This document shows positions 29,354 through 37,476 of a DNA stretch of 64,000 bases, in pieces. The stretch is from positions 107,035 to 171,034 of the forward strand of contig NZ_JACHGW010000008.1 in assembly GCF_014202505.1 (NCBI RefSeq), written 5' to 3'. The notes under the pieces are model-generated. The model did not search any database. It worked only from the letters and a program-made list of their open reading frames with translations, and had not been told where the DNA came from. The stretch is from Armatimonas rosea (lineage in GTDB: Bacteria > Armatimonadota > Armatimonadia > Armatimonadales > Armatimonadaceae). The position numbers and the translations under genes are program-made. How positions within the stretch are numbered: position 1 is the first letter of the stretch; every line of letters starts with the position of its first letter.

Positions 29354-29733
29354 GGCCCATCCCGCCGCGCCCGGAGCTCCAGCGGGCGCGGCTCGACTCG
29401 GAGGACCTGATCCGGCTCGCGCACCTCTTCAGTGGCTCGCTCCAGCTGGAGTGTCCCAAGTGCCACACGATCCTCAAGCCCAGTGTCGCCAACCGGGAGC
29501 TCCGCCTCGGGAGTAGCCCCGACCTCTCCGCGATCGCGCCCAACCAGCCCAGCCGCCCGCGTCTGCTCTTCTACTGCCACCTCTGCCAGCGCCCGTTTGG
29601 GTACCTGCAGGGCGAGAGCTGGACCGCCGAAAAGCTCGACTCCACGGCGGAGGGAACCCGCTGGAGCCACCTAGAGATGGGCGAGGAGCCAACCAAAACA
29701 CCGCGCTTGGAAGACTTCGACCTCGATGACTGA
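29350..29733 (+). CDS. Uncharacterised protein with two CxxC zinc pairs
   Basis: 127 residues, cytosolic. Two cysteine pairs, CPKC (about 35-38) and CHLC (about 76-79), form a likely zinc ribbon, separated by a polar loop. The C-terminus is acidic (RLEDFDLDD). The start overlaps the stop of the ABM gene and the end overlaps the next gene by 8 bases, so these small genes are translationally coupled within the trp region. No family is recognised. Confidence 0.65.
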   Translation: MRPIPPRPELQRARLDSEDLIRLAHLFSGSLQLECPKCHTILKPSVANRELRLGSSPDLSAIAPNQPSRPRLLFYCHLCQRPFGYLQGESWTAEKLDSTAEGTRWSHLEMGEEPTKTPRLEDFDLDD

Positions 29734-30115
29734 GCCTGGGATAGACAAGGCCTGGTGCGGCTACCTGCGCTGCTATGTCGAGGCGGAGAGCGCCGCGCAC
29801 GCGCAGCCCATCGCCGACCAGCTGGGAGCGCTGCTCGCGCCCTTTGTCGAGCCGACACTCCGGCCTATCGAGTGCTACTGGAAGATCGCGGAGTACCAGG
29901 AAGTGTGCTTTGAGTGGCAGCTCGACGACTCGCCCGAGAGCGTACACCAGGGGATTCGAGCGGCGCTTGGGCCCCAGTGGCACGAGCAGAATGAAACGGA
30001 TGCGGTCTGGGACTTTCGGATGCACGCACCACTCATCGTCCCTGAGGTTCGCTGGGCGCAGCTCGAATACTTTTTATGCTCTGCAATGGTAATAGATAAT
30101 GATATTAGTAATTGA
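29726..30115 (+). CDS. Uncharacterised acidic protein before trpG
   Basis: 129 residues, rich in Trp, Cys, Glu and aromatic residues ([34 protein letters not shown]). No motif or membrane segment. It overlaps its upstream neighbour by 8 bases and trpG by 17 bases, and looks like part of one tightly packed transcript. The DNA becomes AT-rich at its end, at the overlap with trpG. Function is unknown; immunity-like (SMI1/Imm) folds have similar composition, but this is only an impression. Confidence 0.6.
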   Translation: MTEPGIDKAWCGYLRCYVEAESAAHAQPIADQLGALLAPFVEPTLRPIECYWKIAEYQEVCFEWQLDDSPESVHQGIRAALGPQWHEQNETDAVWDFRMHAPLIVPEVRWAQLEYFLCSAMVIDNDISN

Positions 30116-30668
30116 TAACTACGATTCGTTCACGTATAACTTGGTGCAGTATCTTGGAGAGCTGGGCCAGGAGATCGTGGTCCACCGCAACGATGCCATC
30201 ACGCTCGACGAGCTCGCGGCTCTCAAGCCCGACCACTTGCTGATCTCGCCGGGGCCGTGCTCGCCGGCGGAGGCGGGGGTCTCGGTGGCGGTGATCCAGC
30301 GCTTCGCGGGGGAGATTCCCATTTTAGGGGTCTGTCTGGGGCACCAGAGCATCGGGCATGCCTTTGGGGGCAATATCGTCCGGGCACAGCGACTCATGCA
30401 CGGCAAGACCAGCACGATCCACCACGAGGGAGTGGGGGTCTTTGCGGGCCTGCCCAACGACTTCCCGGCTATCCGCTACCACTCGCTCGTGATCGAGCGT
30501 GCGAGCCTGCCCGAGTGCCTGGAGATCACGGCGACCAGCGAGGACGGCGAGATCATGGGGGTGCGGCACAAGACCCTGCCCATCGAAGGTGTCCAGTTCC
30601 ACCCGGAGTCCGTCCTCACCGAGCACGGCCACGCCATGCTACACAACTTTCTCCACTGCTCGGGCTAA
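30099..30668 (+). CDS. trpG: Anthranilate synthase component II (glutamine amidotransferase)
   Basis: 189 residues, class I glutamine amidotransferase that feeds ammonia to TrpE. The triad is visible: the Cys in [11 protein letters not shown] (about 79), and the His-x-Glu in [14 protein letters not shown] (about 168-170). The opening [17 protein letters not shown] is typical of TrpG/PabA. It may serve both anthranilate and p-aminobenzoate synthesis, as in bacteria with a single copy. The ATG at 30099 lies inside the preceding gene. Separation from trpE by three small genes is unusual. Confidence 0.93.
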   Translation: MILVIDNYDSFTYNLVQYLGELGQEIVVHRNDAITLDELAALKPDHLLISPGPCSPAEAGVSVAVIQRFAGEIPILGVCLGHQSIGHAFGGNIVRAQRLMHGKTSTIHHEGVGVFAGLPNDFPAIRYHSLVIERASLPECLEITATSEDGEIMGVRHKTLPIEGVQFHPESVLTEHGHAMLHNFLHCSG

Positions 30669-30678
30669 CTTGTTTGTT

Positions 30679-31116
30679 TTAAAGAGAGAGGCTGACCGAC
30701 TTACCGCTCTCCAGCATGTAGATGTGCGCTTGGCTAAGCACAGGAGTCACACTACTGAGAGGGAAGTCCATGGCGATTAGCTCGGCATGCAAACTCTTTA
30801 GAAGTCCACGAAGCAGAGCCATCTGACGTGAGGAGTGGATTGTGGCATCTTGCAAAAAAGTAGCCAGAGTGTGGGCGGCTTCGTAGCGAGTGCAGACTGC
30901 TGGGAGAGGCTTGCCGGTCACCTGATTCATCGCTTCTCGTATCCCATCAAATGTTGGTAAGATAGCCGACGCTTGGGCTGGCTTGCGTTCATAGATTCGC
31001 GGCGGGTTTGCCGTGGCATTAAGGTTTAGATCAAGTACTACGGGGTTCTGTGTAGGAGTCTGTCCCCAGGCACTTGCTCCCATTATAGAAAACATTGCAC
31101 CTATGAATCGTCTCAT
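30679..31116 (-). CDS. Secreted uncharacterised protein
   Basis: 145 residues with a short signal peptide (MRRFIGAMFSIMGASAWGQ). The mature part is mixed helical (EAAHTLATFLQDATI, MALLRGLLKSLHAELI). No family is recognised. It is convergent with trpG (10-base gap). The region upstream of its start (31117-31267, between it and the next stop) holds nothing recognised besides an AT-rich stretch that may carry its promoter. Confidence 0.6.
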   Translation of the reverse strand: MRRFIGAMFSIMGASAWGQTPTQNPVVLDLNLNATANPPRIYERKPAQASAILPTFDGIREAMNQVTGKPLPAVCTRYEAAHTLATFLQDATIHSSRQMALLRGLLKSLHAELIAMDFPLSSVTPVLSQAHIYMLESGKSVSLSL

Positions 31117-31267
31117 GAATATTGAGTTCCTTTTAGGTGTTTTGAGGGAGCGATTTTACATTTCGTTTCATCTGATTTTGATAAAAACACTGTCTCATGG
31201 TAGTGGGCTCGCAGGTCTGGTGGGAGCCAATAAAGAGCCGTGCCCTCGTGCCACTATGAGCGCTTCG

Positions 31268-33214
31268 CTAGCCGCCCCAGAACGAGTAGGGCTGGATGTC
31301 CAGCGCCCAGCCCACCAGGTGCCAGAACGAGCCCACGAGGCACTGTCCAAGGATCAGCCCGAGGAAGAAGGGCATGGCCTGGCGGTACAGACGCACGCCG
31401 CCGTAGCGCAGGATCAGGCCCTTGATGATCCAGGCAAAGAGCAGGGGCATCCACACCAGGTTCATGCTCCACGAGCCCGAGATGGCGTAGCCGATGGGGT
31501 GGAACGGCCACCAGGGGAACTTGATACGCGCGATCATCAGCAGGGCGCAGAAGAGAAAACCCACCCCCATCGCTCCGTTGGCGACCCAGTTGGGGGGCTG
31601 GGGCTGGGTGATCCAGCCATTGAGGCGGTTGTAGGCCTCCCCGGAGAAGCCTGTTCCCCCGCGCATCTTGCCTGAGGCACCAAAGTCGTAGGCCAGGTGC
31701 AGGTAGGCCCAGAACGCGAAGAACGCCCCAAATGCGCCCGCCAAGACCAGCCCCACAAACATCGTCCGCTGGCTCAGCTTGACATCCTTGGCCGCCTTGA
31801 GCCCCTCGACCGCAAAGGGCATCGGGTGCGAGCGGTAGGCGCGGTTGAACCAGTAGAAGAAGTTGAGGATGGTCAGGTCCTGCCCGGAGAACGCCGGGGT
31901 GCCAAACGAGCGGGTCAGGATATGGTCGGGGCCGGAGAAGTGCAGGTCATGGACCGGCGGGCCCAGCTCCGCGCGGATGCGACCCACGGCGAGGGCCAGC
32001 GCGATATAGAGAAAGAACGCGGCAAACGAGACCAGCGGCGAGAGTCCCATCCAGGCAAAGAAGGCCACCAGCGCCACAAAGCCTAGCAGGAACCCGATCA
32101 GCGCCTGGCGGTAGCTCAGCGCCTCCTGGGAGTCGTCGAGGTCTGTCTTCTCCTTCCAGATACTCTTCCACATCTGCCCGAAGTAGCTGCGCCCGTTCCA
32201 GAGCAGGAAGACCAGGATGGCGATATAGCCACCAAAGGCCTGCTCGCGCACAAACGGGAAGTCTGGTGTCACATCCCAGGCCATGAGCCGCGAGAGGATC
32301 AGCTGCGCCTTCCAGAACAGATAGAAGAACCAGCACGAGAAGAGCAGATCGAGCGGCAGGAGATACCCCAGCCCCACTGCAAAGGGATAGAACGAGTAGC
32401 ACGTAAAGCCTGCCGCATTGAAGGGCGAGGTCGCGAAGATCCCCGTGCCGTCCACATCCGTGTGCTGGAGGTTGATCTTAGGGAGCTGCGGATAGAGCGA
32501 TGCCAGCCCATTGAGGATCTCGACCGAGGCTACCAGCCCAAAGCCAACCCAGAAGAGCTTGTTGTTCCAGATGGTCTCTTTCTTCTGCTCGGTGAGCTGG
32601 AGCGGGAGCTCGATCACGGGGAAGGGGAGGCGCTCGCGGTCCTGCCAGCCCTGGCGCATGAGCACCGAGAGGCAGAGCATGGTCCAGAACAGCACCGCGA
32701 CAAAGCCGGTCCAGAGCAGCACCGGGGTCTTCCAGGCGGCGAGATGCTCGGGGGTGTAGAGGGTGGAGTGGCCCTGGTAGAAGAGCTTGAGCGCCTCTTT
32801 CTCCGCGGGGGTATCGCCCACCATCACCGCCTTGGGCAGATAGGGGCCAAAGCGCTCCAGCCAGTTGTTGGTGGCGTTGCCCATCTGGTAGGGGTGGGCC
32901 AGCATCGGCAGCAGCGCCGAGCACATGTCCTGCCCCGCCAGTGCGCCGCCCACCGCGACCATGGCGTAGATCTGGAGGATCTCCGCCTGGGAGAGCGCGA
33001 GCTTGGGGGCAAAGCGCCGTAGCGGCCAGTTAAAGAGTAGCACGAGGCTCAGCAAGAACAGCGCATTGGCAAAGAGAGAGATCGTGGAGAAGTACGGCCC
33101 CTGCCCGACACGCTCCGCGCGGATGACCCAGAACGCATTGAGCAGGATAAGAACCAGCGCAATTGGAAAGGTCAGTAACCAGCGAACACGCACCGAGGGC
33201 GTTGAGTCTGCCAT
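31268..33214 (-). CDS. Large polytopic membrane protein (DUF6785/DUF6784-like)
   Basis: 648 residues with about 14 or more membrane helices, for example WLLTFPIALVLILLNAFWVI, GFLLGFVALVAFFAWMGLS and FVGLVLAGAFGAFFAFWAYL. Conserved polar blocks include AELGPPVHDLHFSGPDHIL and PFHPIGYAISGSW. Proteins of this layout are common in Armatimonadota and related phyla and are annotated only as DUFs; an oligopeptide-transporter-like fold is possible. The start at 33214 avoids a longer frame without start signals. A TACAAT box around 33254-33259 on the minus strand could be its promoter. Confidence 0.7.
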   Translation of the reverse strand: MADSTPSVRVRWLLTFPIALVLILLNAFWVIRAERVGQGPYFSTISLFANALFLLSLVLLFNWPLRRFAPKLALSQAEILQIYAMVAVGGALAGQDMCSALLPMLAHPYQMGNATNNWLERFGPYLPKAVMVGDTPAEKEALKLFYQGHSTLYTPEHLAAWKTPVLLWTGFVAVLFWTMLCLSVLMRQGWQDRERLPFPVIELPLQLTEQKKETIWNNKLFWVGFGLVASVEILNGLASLYPQLPKINLQHTDVDGTGIFATSPFNAAGFTCYSFYPFAVGLGYLLPLDLLFSCWFFYLFWKAQLILSRLMAWDVTPDFPFVREQAFGGYIAILVFLLWNGRSYFGQMWKSIWKEKTDLDDSQEALSYRQALIGFLLGFVALVAFFAWMGLSPLVSFAAFFLYIALALAVGRIRAELGPPVHDLHFSGPDHILTRSFGTPAFSGQDLTILNFFYWFNRAYRSHPMPFAVEGLKAAKDVKLSQRTMFVGLVLAGAFGAFFAFWAYLHLAYDFGASGKMRGGTGFSGEAYNRLNGWITQPQPPNWVANGAMGVGFLFCALLMIARIKFPWWPFHPIGYAISGSWSMNLVWMPLLFAWIIKGLILRYGGVRLYRQAMPFFLGLILGQCLVGSFWHLVGWALDIQPYSFWGG

Positions 33215-33293
33215 AGCGTCTAAGAGTTCGTGGAGCGGCACTGAAATTCCTGCTTTTTTATTGTAAGGATACTTTAGAAATTTTTGAGCGTGG

Positions 33294-33299
33294 TATACT
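33294..33299 (+). promoter_or_regulatory. -10 box of the riboswitch transcript
   Basis: TATACT after GG. The predicted transcript start, about 33306, is at the first base of the aptamer region. Confidence 0.55.
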
Positions 33300-33308
33300 C
33301 CTATCAAC

Positions 33309-33366
33309 GCTGAGGAGCGCTGCAACCCGCGAGAGCGGACCAGGCTCAGCTATAGAACCGCGCTCA
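33309..33366 (+). promoter_or_regulatory. S-adenosylhomocysteine (SAH) riboswitch aptamer
   Basis: The core matches the SAH class: GAGGAGCGCTGCAACCC, a short CCGC-GAGA-GCGG hairpin (33327-33338), CCAGGCTC, and GCGCTCACC. P1 is GAGCGC (33315-33320) with GCGCTC (33360-33365). The long-range pairing is GCTGAG (33309-33314) with CTCAGC (33345-33350), perfect. It precedes ahcY, the known target of this class. Confidence 0.92.
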
Positions 33367-33397
33367 CCTTGAGTCCACCAAGGTGGGCTTTTTCTTT
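33362..33397 (+). terminator. Expression-platform terminator of the SAH riboswitch
   Basis: GCTCACCTT (33362-33370) with AAGGTGGGC (33380-33388), then TTTTTCTTT. Its left arm shares GCTC with aptamer P1, so SAH binding should block the terminator and turn ahcY on. Confidence 0.85.
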
Positions 33398-33403
33398 GTA
33401 CCG

Positions 33404-33520
33404 TGACGGTAAACGTCCGGCTTTGGGGCGTCGTGCCTCCGCCGCCTCGCTTCGCTCGGAAATTTACCGACGAGGAACGAGGAGGCGGCCGAAGGCCCCA
33501 TAGCCGCACGATTTCCGTGC
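33404..33520. repeat. Long palindromic repeat, family B, copy 2
   Basis: GACGGTAAACGTCCGGC at the left, an inner pair of GCCGCCTCGCTTCG and CGAGGAGGCGGCCGAAGG arms, and a decayed right end. It lies between the riboswitch terminator and ahcY, so it forms most of the ahcY leader. Confidence 0.8.
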
Positions 33521-33567
33521 TGGCGCGTCCGCGCCCGTGTCGTACCAAGAATTTTTGTGAGAAAATT

Positions 33568-34995
33568 ATGTCCGAGACCAAGACGGAAACCAAGACCCTC
33601 GCCACCGACTTTATCGTGGCCGATCTCTCCCTGGCCGACTGGGGCCGCAAGGAGATCGCGATCGCCGAGACCGAGATGCCCGGCCTGATGGCGATTCGCA
33701 AGGAGTACGCCGCTAGCCAGCCGCTCAAGGGCGCACGCATCACCGGCTCGCTGCACATGACTATCCAGACCGCCGTGCTGATCCAGACCTTGGAGGCGCT
33801 CGGAGCGCAGGTGCGCTGGGCGAGCTGTAATATCTTCTCGACCCAGGACCACGCCGCCGCCGCCATTGCCTACGGTGGCACCCCGGTCTTTGCCAAGAAG
33901 GGGGAGACCCTCGAAGAGTACTGGGACTACACCCACAAGATCTTTGAGTGGACCGACGGTGGCTTCACCAACATGATCCTCGACGATGGCGGGGATGCGA
34001 CCCTGCTGCTGCACCTGGGCACCAAGGCCGAGTCCGATCTCTCCGTGCTGGACAACCCCAGCTCCGAGGAGGAGACCATCCTCTACGCCAGCATTAAGGC
34101 CAAGCTCGCCACCGACCCGACCTGGTACTCGACCCGGCTGGCCGAGGTGCGCGGTGTCACGGAGGAGACCACGACCGGAGTCCACCGCCTGCTGGAGATG
34201 AGCCGCAAGGGCGACCTGAAGCTGCGTGCCTTCAATGTCAACGACTCCGTGACCAAGTCCAAGTTCGATAACCTCTACGGCTGCCGTGAGAGCCTTGTCG
34301 ATGGCATCAAGCGCGCCACCGATGTGATGATCGCCGGAAAAGTGGCCGTGGTCTGTGGCTACGGCGATGTGGGCAAGGGAAGCGCCCAGGCTCTGCGCGC
34401 CCTCTCCGCCCAGGTCTGGGTGACCGAGATCGACCCCATCAATGCGCTTCAAGCCGCGATGGAGGGCTACCGTGTCGTGACCATGGAGTACGCCGCCGAC
34501 AAGGCCGATATCTTTGTGACCACGACGGGCAATAAGAGTGTCATCACCCGCGCCCACATGGACAACATGAAGGACCAGGCCATTGTCTGCAACATCGGGC
34601 ACTTCGACAACGAGATCGATGTCGCGGGCCTGGAGAGCCTGGAGTGGGAGGAGATCAAGCCACAGGTCGATCACGTGATCTGGCCCGACGGCAAGCGCAT
34701 CATCCTGCTGGCCAAGGGGCGCCTCGTCAATCTGGGCTGTGGCACCGGGCACCCGAGCTACGTCATGTCGTCCAGCTTCGCCAACCAGACCCTGGCGCAG
34801 ATCGAGCTCTGGCAGCACCCCGACAAGTACGAGGTCGGCCAGGTCTATGTGCTCCCGAAGCACCTCGATGAGAAGGTCGCCCGCCTCCAGCTCTCCAAGC
34901 TCGGCGCGATGCTCACCGAGCTCACCCCGGAGCAGGCCGCCTATATCGGCGTCAAGCAAGAAGGCCCCTACAAGCCCGACACTTATCGGTACTAG
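33568..34995 (+). CDS. ahcY: Adenosylhomocysteinase
   Basis: 475 residues, full length, NAD-dependent; splits S-adenosylhomocysteine into homocysteine and adenosine. The signs are [13 protein letters not shown], the [12 protein letters not shown] substrate region, [20 protein letters not shown], the NAD fold [15 protein letters not shown], and the C-terminal KPDTYRY that completes the neighbouring active site. The ATG at 33568 begins [15 protein letters not shown]; the frame upstream is repeat DNA. Control by the SAH riboswitch is clear. A terminator follows the stop. Confidence 0.96.
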   Translation: MSETKTETKTLATDFIVADLSLADWGRKEIAIAETEMPGLMAIRKEYAASQPLKGARITGSLHMTIQTAVLIQTLEALGAQVRWASCNIFSTQDHAAAAIAYGGTPVFAKKGETLEEYWDYTHKIFEWTDGGFTNMILDDGGDATLLLHLGTKAESDLSVLDNPSSEEETILYASIKAKLATDPTWYSTRLAEVRGVTEETTTGVHRLLEMSRKGDLKLRAFNVNDSVTKSKFDNLYGCRESLVDGIKRATDVMIAGKVAVVCGYGDVGKGSAQALRALSAQVWVTEIDPINALQAAMEGYRVVTMEYAADKADIFVTTTGNKSVITRAHMDNMKDQAIVCNIGHFDNEIDVAGLESLEWEEIKPQVDHVIWPDGKRIILLAKGRLVNLGCGTGHPSYVMSSSFANQTLAQIELWQHPDKYEVGQVYVLPKHLDEKVARLQLSKLGAMLTELTPEQAAYIGVKQEGPYKPDTYRY

Positions 34996-35014
34996 GAACC
35001 TCTCCCACCCCCAG

Positions 35015-35051
35015 CCCCTCCCTCCCCTAAAGGCAAAGGAGGGGTATTTTT
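35015..35051 (+). terminator. ahcY terminator
   Basis: CCCCTCC (35015-35021) with GGAGGGG (35038-35044) followed by TATTTTT. Confidence 0.65.
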
Positions 35052-35055
35052 GTAT

Positions 35056-35685
35056 CTATTCCAGTCCTAGTACAACCCCACGGAATCCAAGCTCATAGCT
35101 ACGATGCTTTTGGCCGTAGAACGGAGAGCGTTTTGTTCGCCAGTCAGGGCCGCGTGTCGCCCGTGAAATCATGGGGGGAGGCGCGGCCTCTTTGGCTTTG
35201 ATCTCCCGAGCGATCTCTTCAGCAACGAGGCGAATCTCTTCCTCGTCTGGTTCTGTGAGCTCATCACCCATGATGACATCGCAGGGATACTCTTCCCGAA
35301 AAGCCTGCCACTCCGCTTCAATCTGAGCCGCCGTAATCTCATCCAACGCATCTTGGCACCATTCGTAGATGCCAGATCCAATATGGAATTTGTTTACCGC
35401 TAGCTCCCATTGCTGCGTGGTGGGGAGTATCATTCCAGCCCACTGAAGATACGCCTGAGCATCTTCCCAACTGACCCCGACAACAAAACGATCTTTGTGA
35501 GCCATCCCACCGCCAACTTTCATGCTCCACGGGACAGAGAAGTTGGTGGCCTCACAAAACTCTTCCCACATAGCCACGGTGACAGGCACTCTACCGATAT
35601 AAAACGCACTGTCACAATCAAGGGGAACGCTGACAAGCTTTGATTTATATTGTTCCAAGGTTCTCGGAGCGGAAAAGAAACTCAT
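35056..35685 (-). CDS. Formylglycine-generating-enzyme (SUMF1)-like domain protein
   Basis: 209 residues. Segments match the FGE-sulfatase fold in order: YIGRVPVTVAMWEEFCEAT, VVGVSWEDAQAYLQWAG, LPTTQQWELAV, YEWCQDA and LGFRGVVLG. The copper-binding cysteine pair of true FGE is not apparent, and a helical charged insert (about 125-165) splits the fold, so it is probably a non-catalytic or differently acting member (such domains occur in defence and diversity systems). It is last of a three-gene set coupled by ATGA overlaps to an HNH nuclease. Confidence 0.7.
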   Translation of the reverse strand: MSFFSAPRTLEQYKSKLVSVPLDCDSAFYIGRVPVTVAMWEEFCEATNFSVPWSMKVGGGMAHKDRFVVGVSWEDAQAYLQWAGMILPTTQQWELAVNKFHIGSGIYEWCQDALDEITAAQIEAEWQAFREEYPCDVIMGDELTEPDEEEIRLVAEEIAREIKAKEAAPPPMISRATRGPDWRTKRSPFYGQKHRSYELGFRGVVLGLE

Positions 35686-36131
35686 AGGCTACTTTCTCCC
35701 TCGTCGTCAAAGGGAAAAAGGCGCTCTAGTCTTTGGAGACGGTGCTCCATCTGCTCTAGCTCTCTTCGGAGTTCCTGGTGCGTTCGTCGTTCAAGGCGGC
35801 GCTCTTGCGCACGGAAACGCTGACGAATCAGAGGAGGGCGATTCAGATGGAGAAGATGGATCTGACGCTCTCCTGCTGGGGTAAGGGCAGTGAGGTATCC
35901 ATCGGATTCTAGGCGCAAATTGGGATCGTCGGGCCAGTAATCCCCTTTGAAAGCGTTGCAGGCGAAGCAACAGTAAACCAGATTTTCGCGAGTATCCTGC
36001 CCTTGGGAGGCGACGGGCTGAAAGTGATCCAGGGTCAGCGCGGAGCCAACATCCTCTTCACAAACCCCACAGTAGCCACAACAGGCTCCATAAAGAGAAC
36101 GTATCTCGCGACGTAGCCGGGCAGAGATCAT
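35682..36131 (-). CDS. HNH endonuclease
   Basis: 149 residues. The HNH core is CCGYCGVCEE, LTLDHFQPVASQG, NLVYCCFACNAFKGD: two zinc Cys pairs, the catalytic His in LDHF, and the Asn and Lys near CFACNAFKG. A C-terminal coiled coil (about 100-140, RFRAQERRLERRTHQELRRE) follows. It probably nicks or cuts DNA. It overlaps both neighbours by 4 bases (ATGA), so all three genes are made together. There is no sign of a methylase or of phage genes, so this is not an ordinary restriction system. Confidence 0.85.
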   Translation of the reverse strand: MISARLRREIRSLYGACCGYCGVCEEDVGSALTLDHFQPVASQGQDTRENLVYCCFACNAFKGDYWPDDPNLRLESDGYLTALTPAGERQIHLLHLNRPPLIRQRFRAQERRLERRTHQELRRELEQMEHRLQRLERLFPFDDEGESSL

Positions 36132-36355
36132 GCGGCTTTGAGGAGCTGGGCGATCTCCGCATCTATCCGTCGCCGTCGTCGCTGAGCCACTTTCCAGGCA
36201 TCTTCCAGGTTTTTGACGATGGCAGTCTTCTCTGCCAGGAGGCTCTCCAGACGCAGGTTACGCTCGCGTAGCTCGGCTGTCTCCGCTTCCATCCGATCGC
36301 TTGCTGCATCTAGGAGGGCATCGAACTCAGCAACGATTTTTTCGGTTTCGGGCAT
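36128..36355 (-). CDS. Small coiled-coil protein
   Basis: 75 residues, almost all one helix with heptads (AEFDALLDAASDRMEAETAE, RNLRLESLLAEKTAIVKNLE) and a basic stretch RRRRR. The ATG at 36355 is chosen because GGAG lies 7 bases upstream; a TTG at 36382 would add 9 residues. It is the first gene of the coiled-coil/HNH/FGE-like set and may help assemble the complex or bind DNA through its basic part. No family is recognised. Confidence 0.6.
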   Translation of the reverse strand: MPETEKIVAEFDALLDAASDRMEAETAELRERNLRLESLLAEKTAIVKNLEDAWKVAQRRRRRIDAEIAQLLKAA

Positions 36356-36427
36356 CAGATTCTCCGAGAGAGGGTTCAACAAGGGAAGAGTTTTTCCCTT
36401 CCCAACTTACCGCCACCGGGGAGAGAG

Positions 36428-37036
36428 CTATCTTCGGGTGCCGGGAAACTCGTAGTCCGGGTGGGCTTTGTGCAGCGCGTCGTTGTACTTTCGTGCGGCC
36501 CAAGGGACAAAAAGATGATCCGGGCCGGTCGCTGTCGCGTGGCAGGAGACACAGTTGGCGAGCTTTCCCTTCGCCAGGGGGCCGCCTTTCTCCCGGATGA
36601 AGAACTCCCAGTCGCCGCTGGCCGGGTTGTAGCCCGCCTCGCGCTTGATCATCCCCGCCACGCCCCCGAGCGAGTACTTGTCCTTCACCAGAACCGCTCC
36701 GGGTGGAAAAGTTGTGGCACCTGTCTTGAGGGCCTTCTCGGCGAGAGCATTGCTCAGCACGTTGATAACAGAGGAGGCATGGGGGCCACTGAGTTTTTCC
36801 GCGGCGGCGATCTCTTCGGGTAAAGGGCCGCGGCATAGCAGGGTCAGTACTTTATTGACGTGACGGTCTTTCTCCAAGACGCGGTAGCCGGAGTAGGCTT
36901 GTAGCACTTGCTCCGGGGTGGGGAGTGATGTAACTGGGGTAGGTCGCGGTGTAGGGGGCCTCTGGGAGAGCACCAGCACTCCTAGCCCCAACCCAACTCC
37001 CCCAACAACAATGTTTCCGATCAGACGCGGTATCAT
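36428..37036 (-). CDS. Cytochrome P460-family protein
   Basis: 202 residues. A signal-anchor helix (1-24) and a Pro-rich linker precede a domain with the P460 layout: FPPGAVLVKDKYS, DWEFFIREKGG, and a single haem motif NCVSCHATATGPDHLF (CVSCH). P460-family members oxidise hydroxylamine or related small molecules, or act in detoxification. The cross-linked lysine that marks catalytic P460 cannot be assigned by eye. TAGGAGG before the ATG is a strong ribosome-binding site. It is outside the cytoplasm, tethered to the membrane. Confidence 0.8.
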   Translation of the reverse strand: MIPRLIGNIVVGGVGLGLGVLVLSQRPPTPRPTPVTSLPTPEQVLQAYSGYRVLEKDRHVNKVLTLLCRGPLPEEIAAAEKLSGPHASSVINVLSNALAEKALKTGATTFPPGAVLVKDKYSLGGVAGMIKREAGYNPASGDWEFFIREKGGPLAKGKLANCVSCHATATGPDHLFVPWAARKYNDALHKAHPDYEFPGTRR

Positions 37037-37078
37037 AGCGGCCTCCTAACCTGTAGTGTACCGCTTTAGCAAGGGGGA

Positions 37079-37444
37079 CTACGGCAAGACGTGGGCGACG
37101 GCGGCGTTGGTGCCGATGGAGCAGGTGGGGTCGGTATCGAGGTTGTTGACGGTGTAGGTGCCGCCCGAGGGGCACGTGGGGGTGTTTCCCTTGATGTAGG
37201 TAGTCGAGCCGTTGCCACAGAATACCGAGAGGGCGGGCATGGTGGAGCCGGCGCTGAGGTGGTTGTCCATCGCGTACTGCTGCTTGGCAGAGTCGATCTG
37301 GCGGAGGTTGCGGACACACGAGCGCCCTTGTGACGACGCGCGCGCACGGATGAAGTTGGGAATCGCGATCGTCATCAGGACCGTGACAATGAGGATCGCT
37401 ACCATGATCTCAATCAGGGTAAAGGCATTTCGGGCACGTTTCAC
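37079..37444 (-). CDS. Type IV pilin-like (type II secretion pseudopilin) protein
   Basis: 121 residues beginning VKRARNAFTLIEIMVAILIV, a prepilin leader cleaved before FTLIE; Ala rather than Gly stands at the -1 position. The hydrophobic helix follows, then SQGRSCVRNLRQIDSAKQQY, the usual alpha-spine, and a short globular part with cysteines (FCGN, TCPSGG, TCSIG) that may form disulphides. No other pilus genes are near. The start is GTG at 37444 because the longer frame overlaps the Ro gene. The GTG lies inside a perfect 14-pair hairpin. Confidence 0.82.
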   Translation of the reverse strand: MKRARNAFTLIEIMVAILIVTVLMTIAIPNFIRARASSQGRSCVRNLRQIDSAKQQYAMDNHLSAGSTMPALSVFCGNGSTTYIKGNTPTCPSGGTYTVNNLDTDPTCSIGTNAAVAHVLP

Positions 37445-37468
37445 ACCGAGATTGTCGGTGTGAAACGT
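37436..37468. promoter_or_regulatory. Perfect hairpin covering the pilin start codon
   Basis: ACGTTTCACACCGA (37436-37449), a GATTG loop, then TCGGTGTGAAACGT (37455-37468). The GTG start (37442-37444) lies in one arm, between the Ro and pilin genes. Confidence 0.7.
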
Positions 37469-37476
37469 ATTTTCCC

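Noticed and set aside
36428..37036. Ordinary class I cytochrome c
   Set aside because: There is only one CxxCH, set near the C-terminus after P460-type FPPGAVLVK and WEFFIREK blocks, so cytochrome P460 is the better fit.
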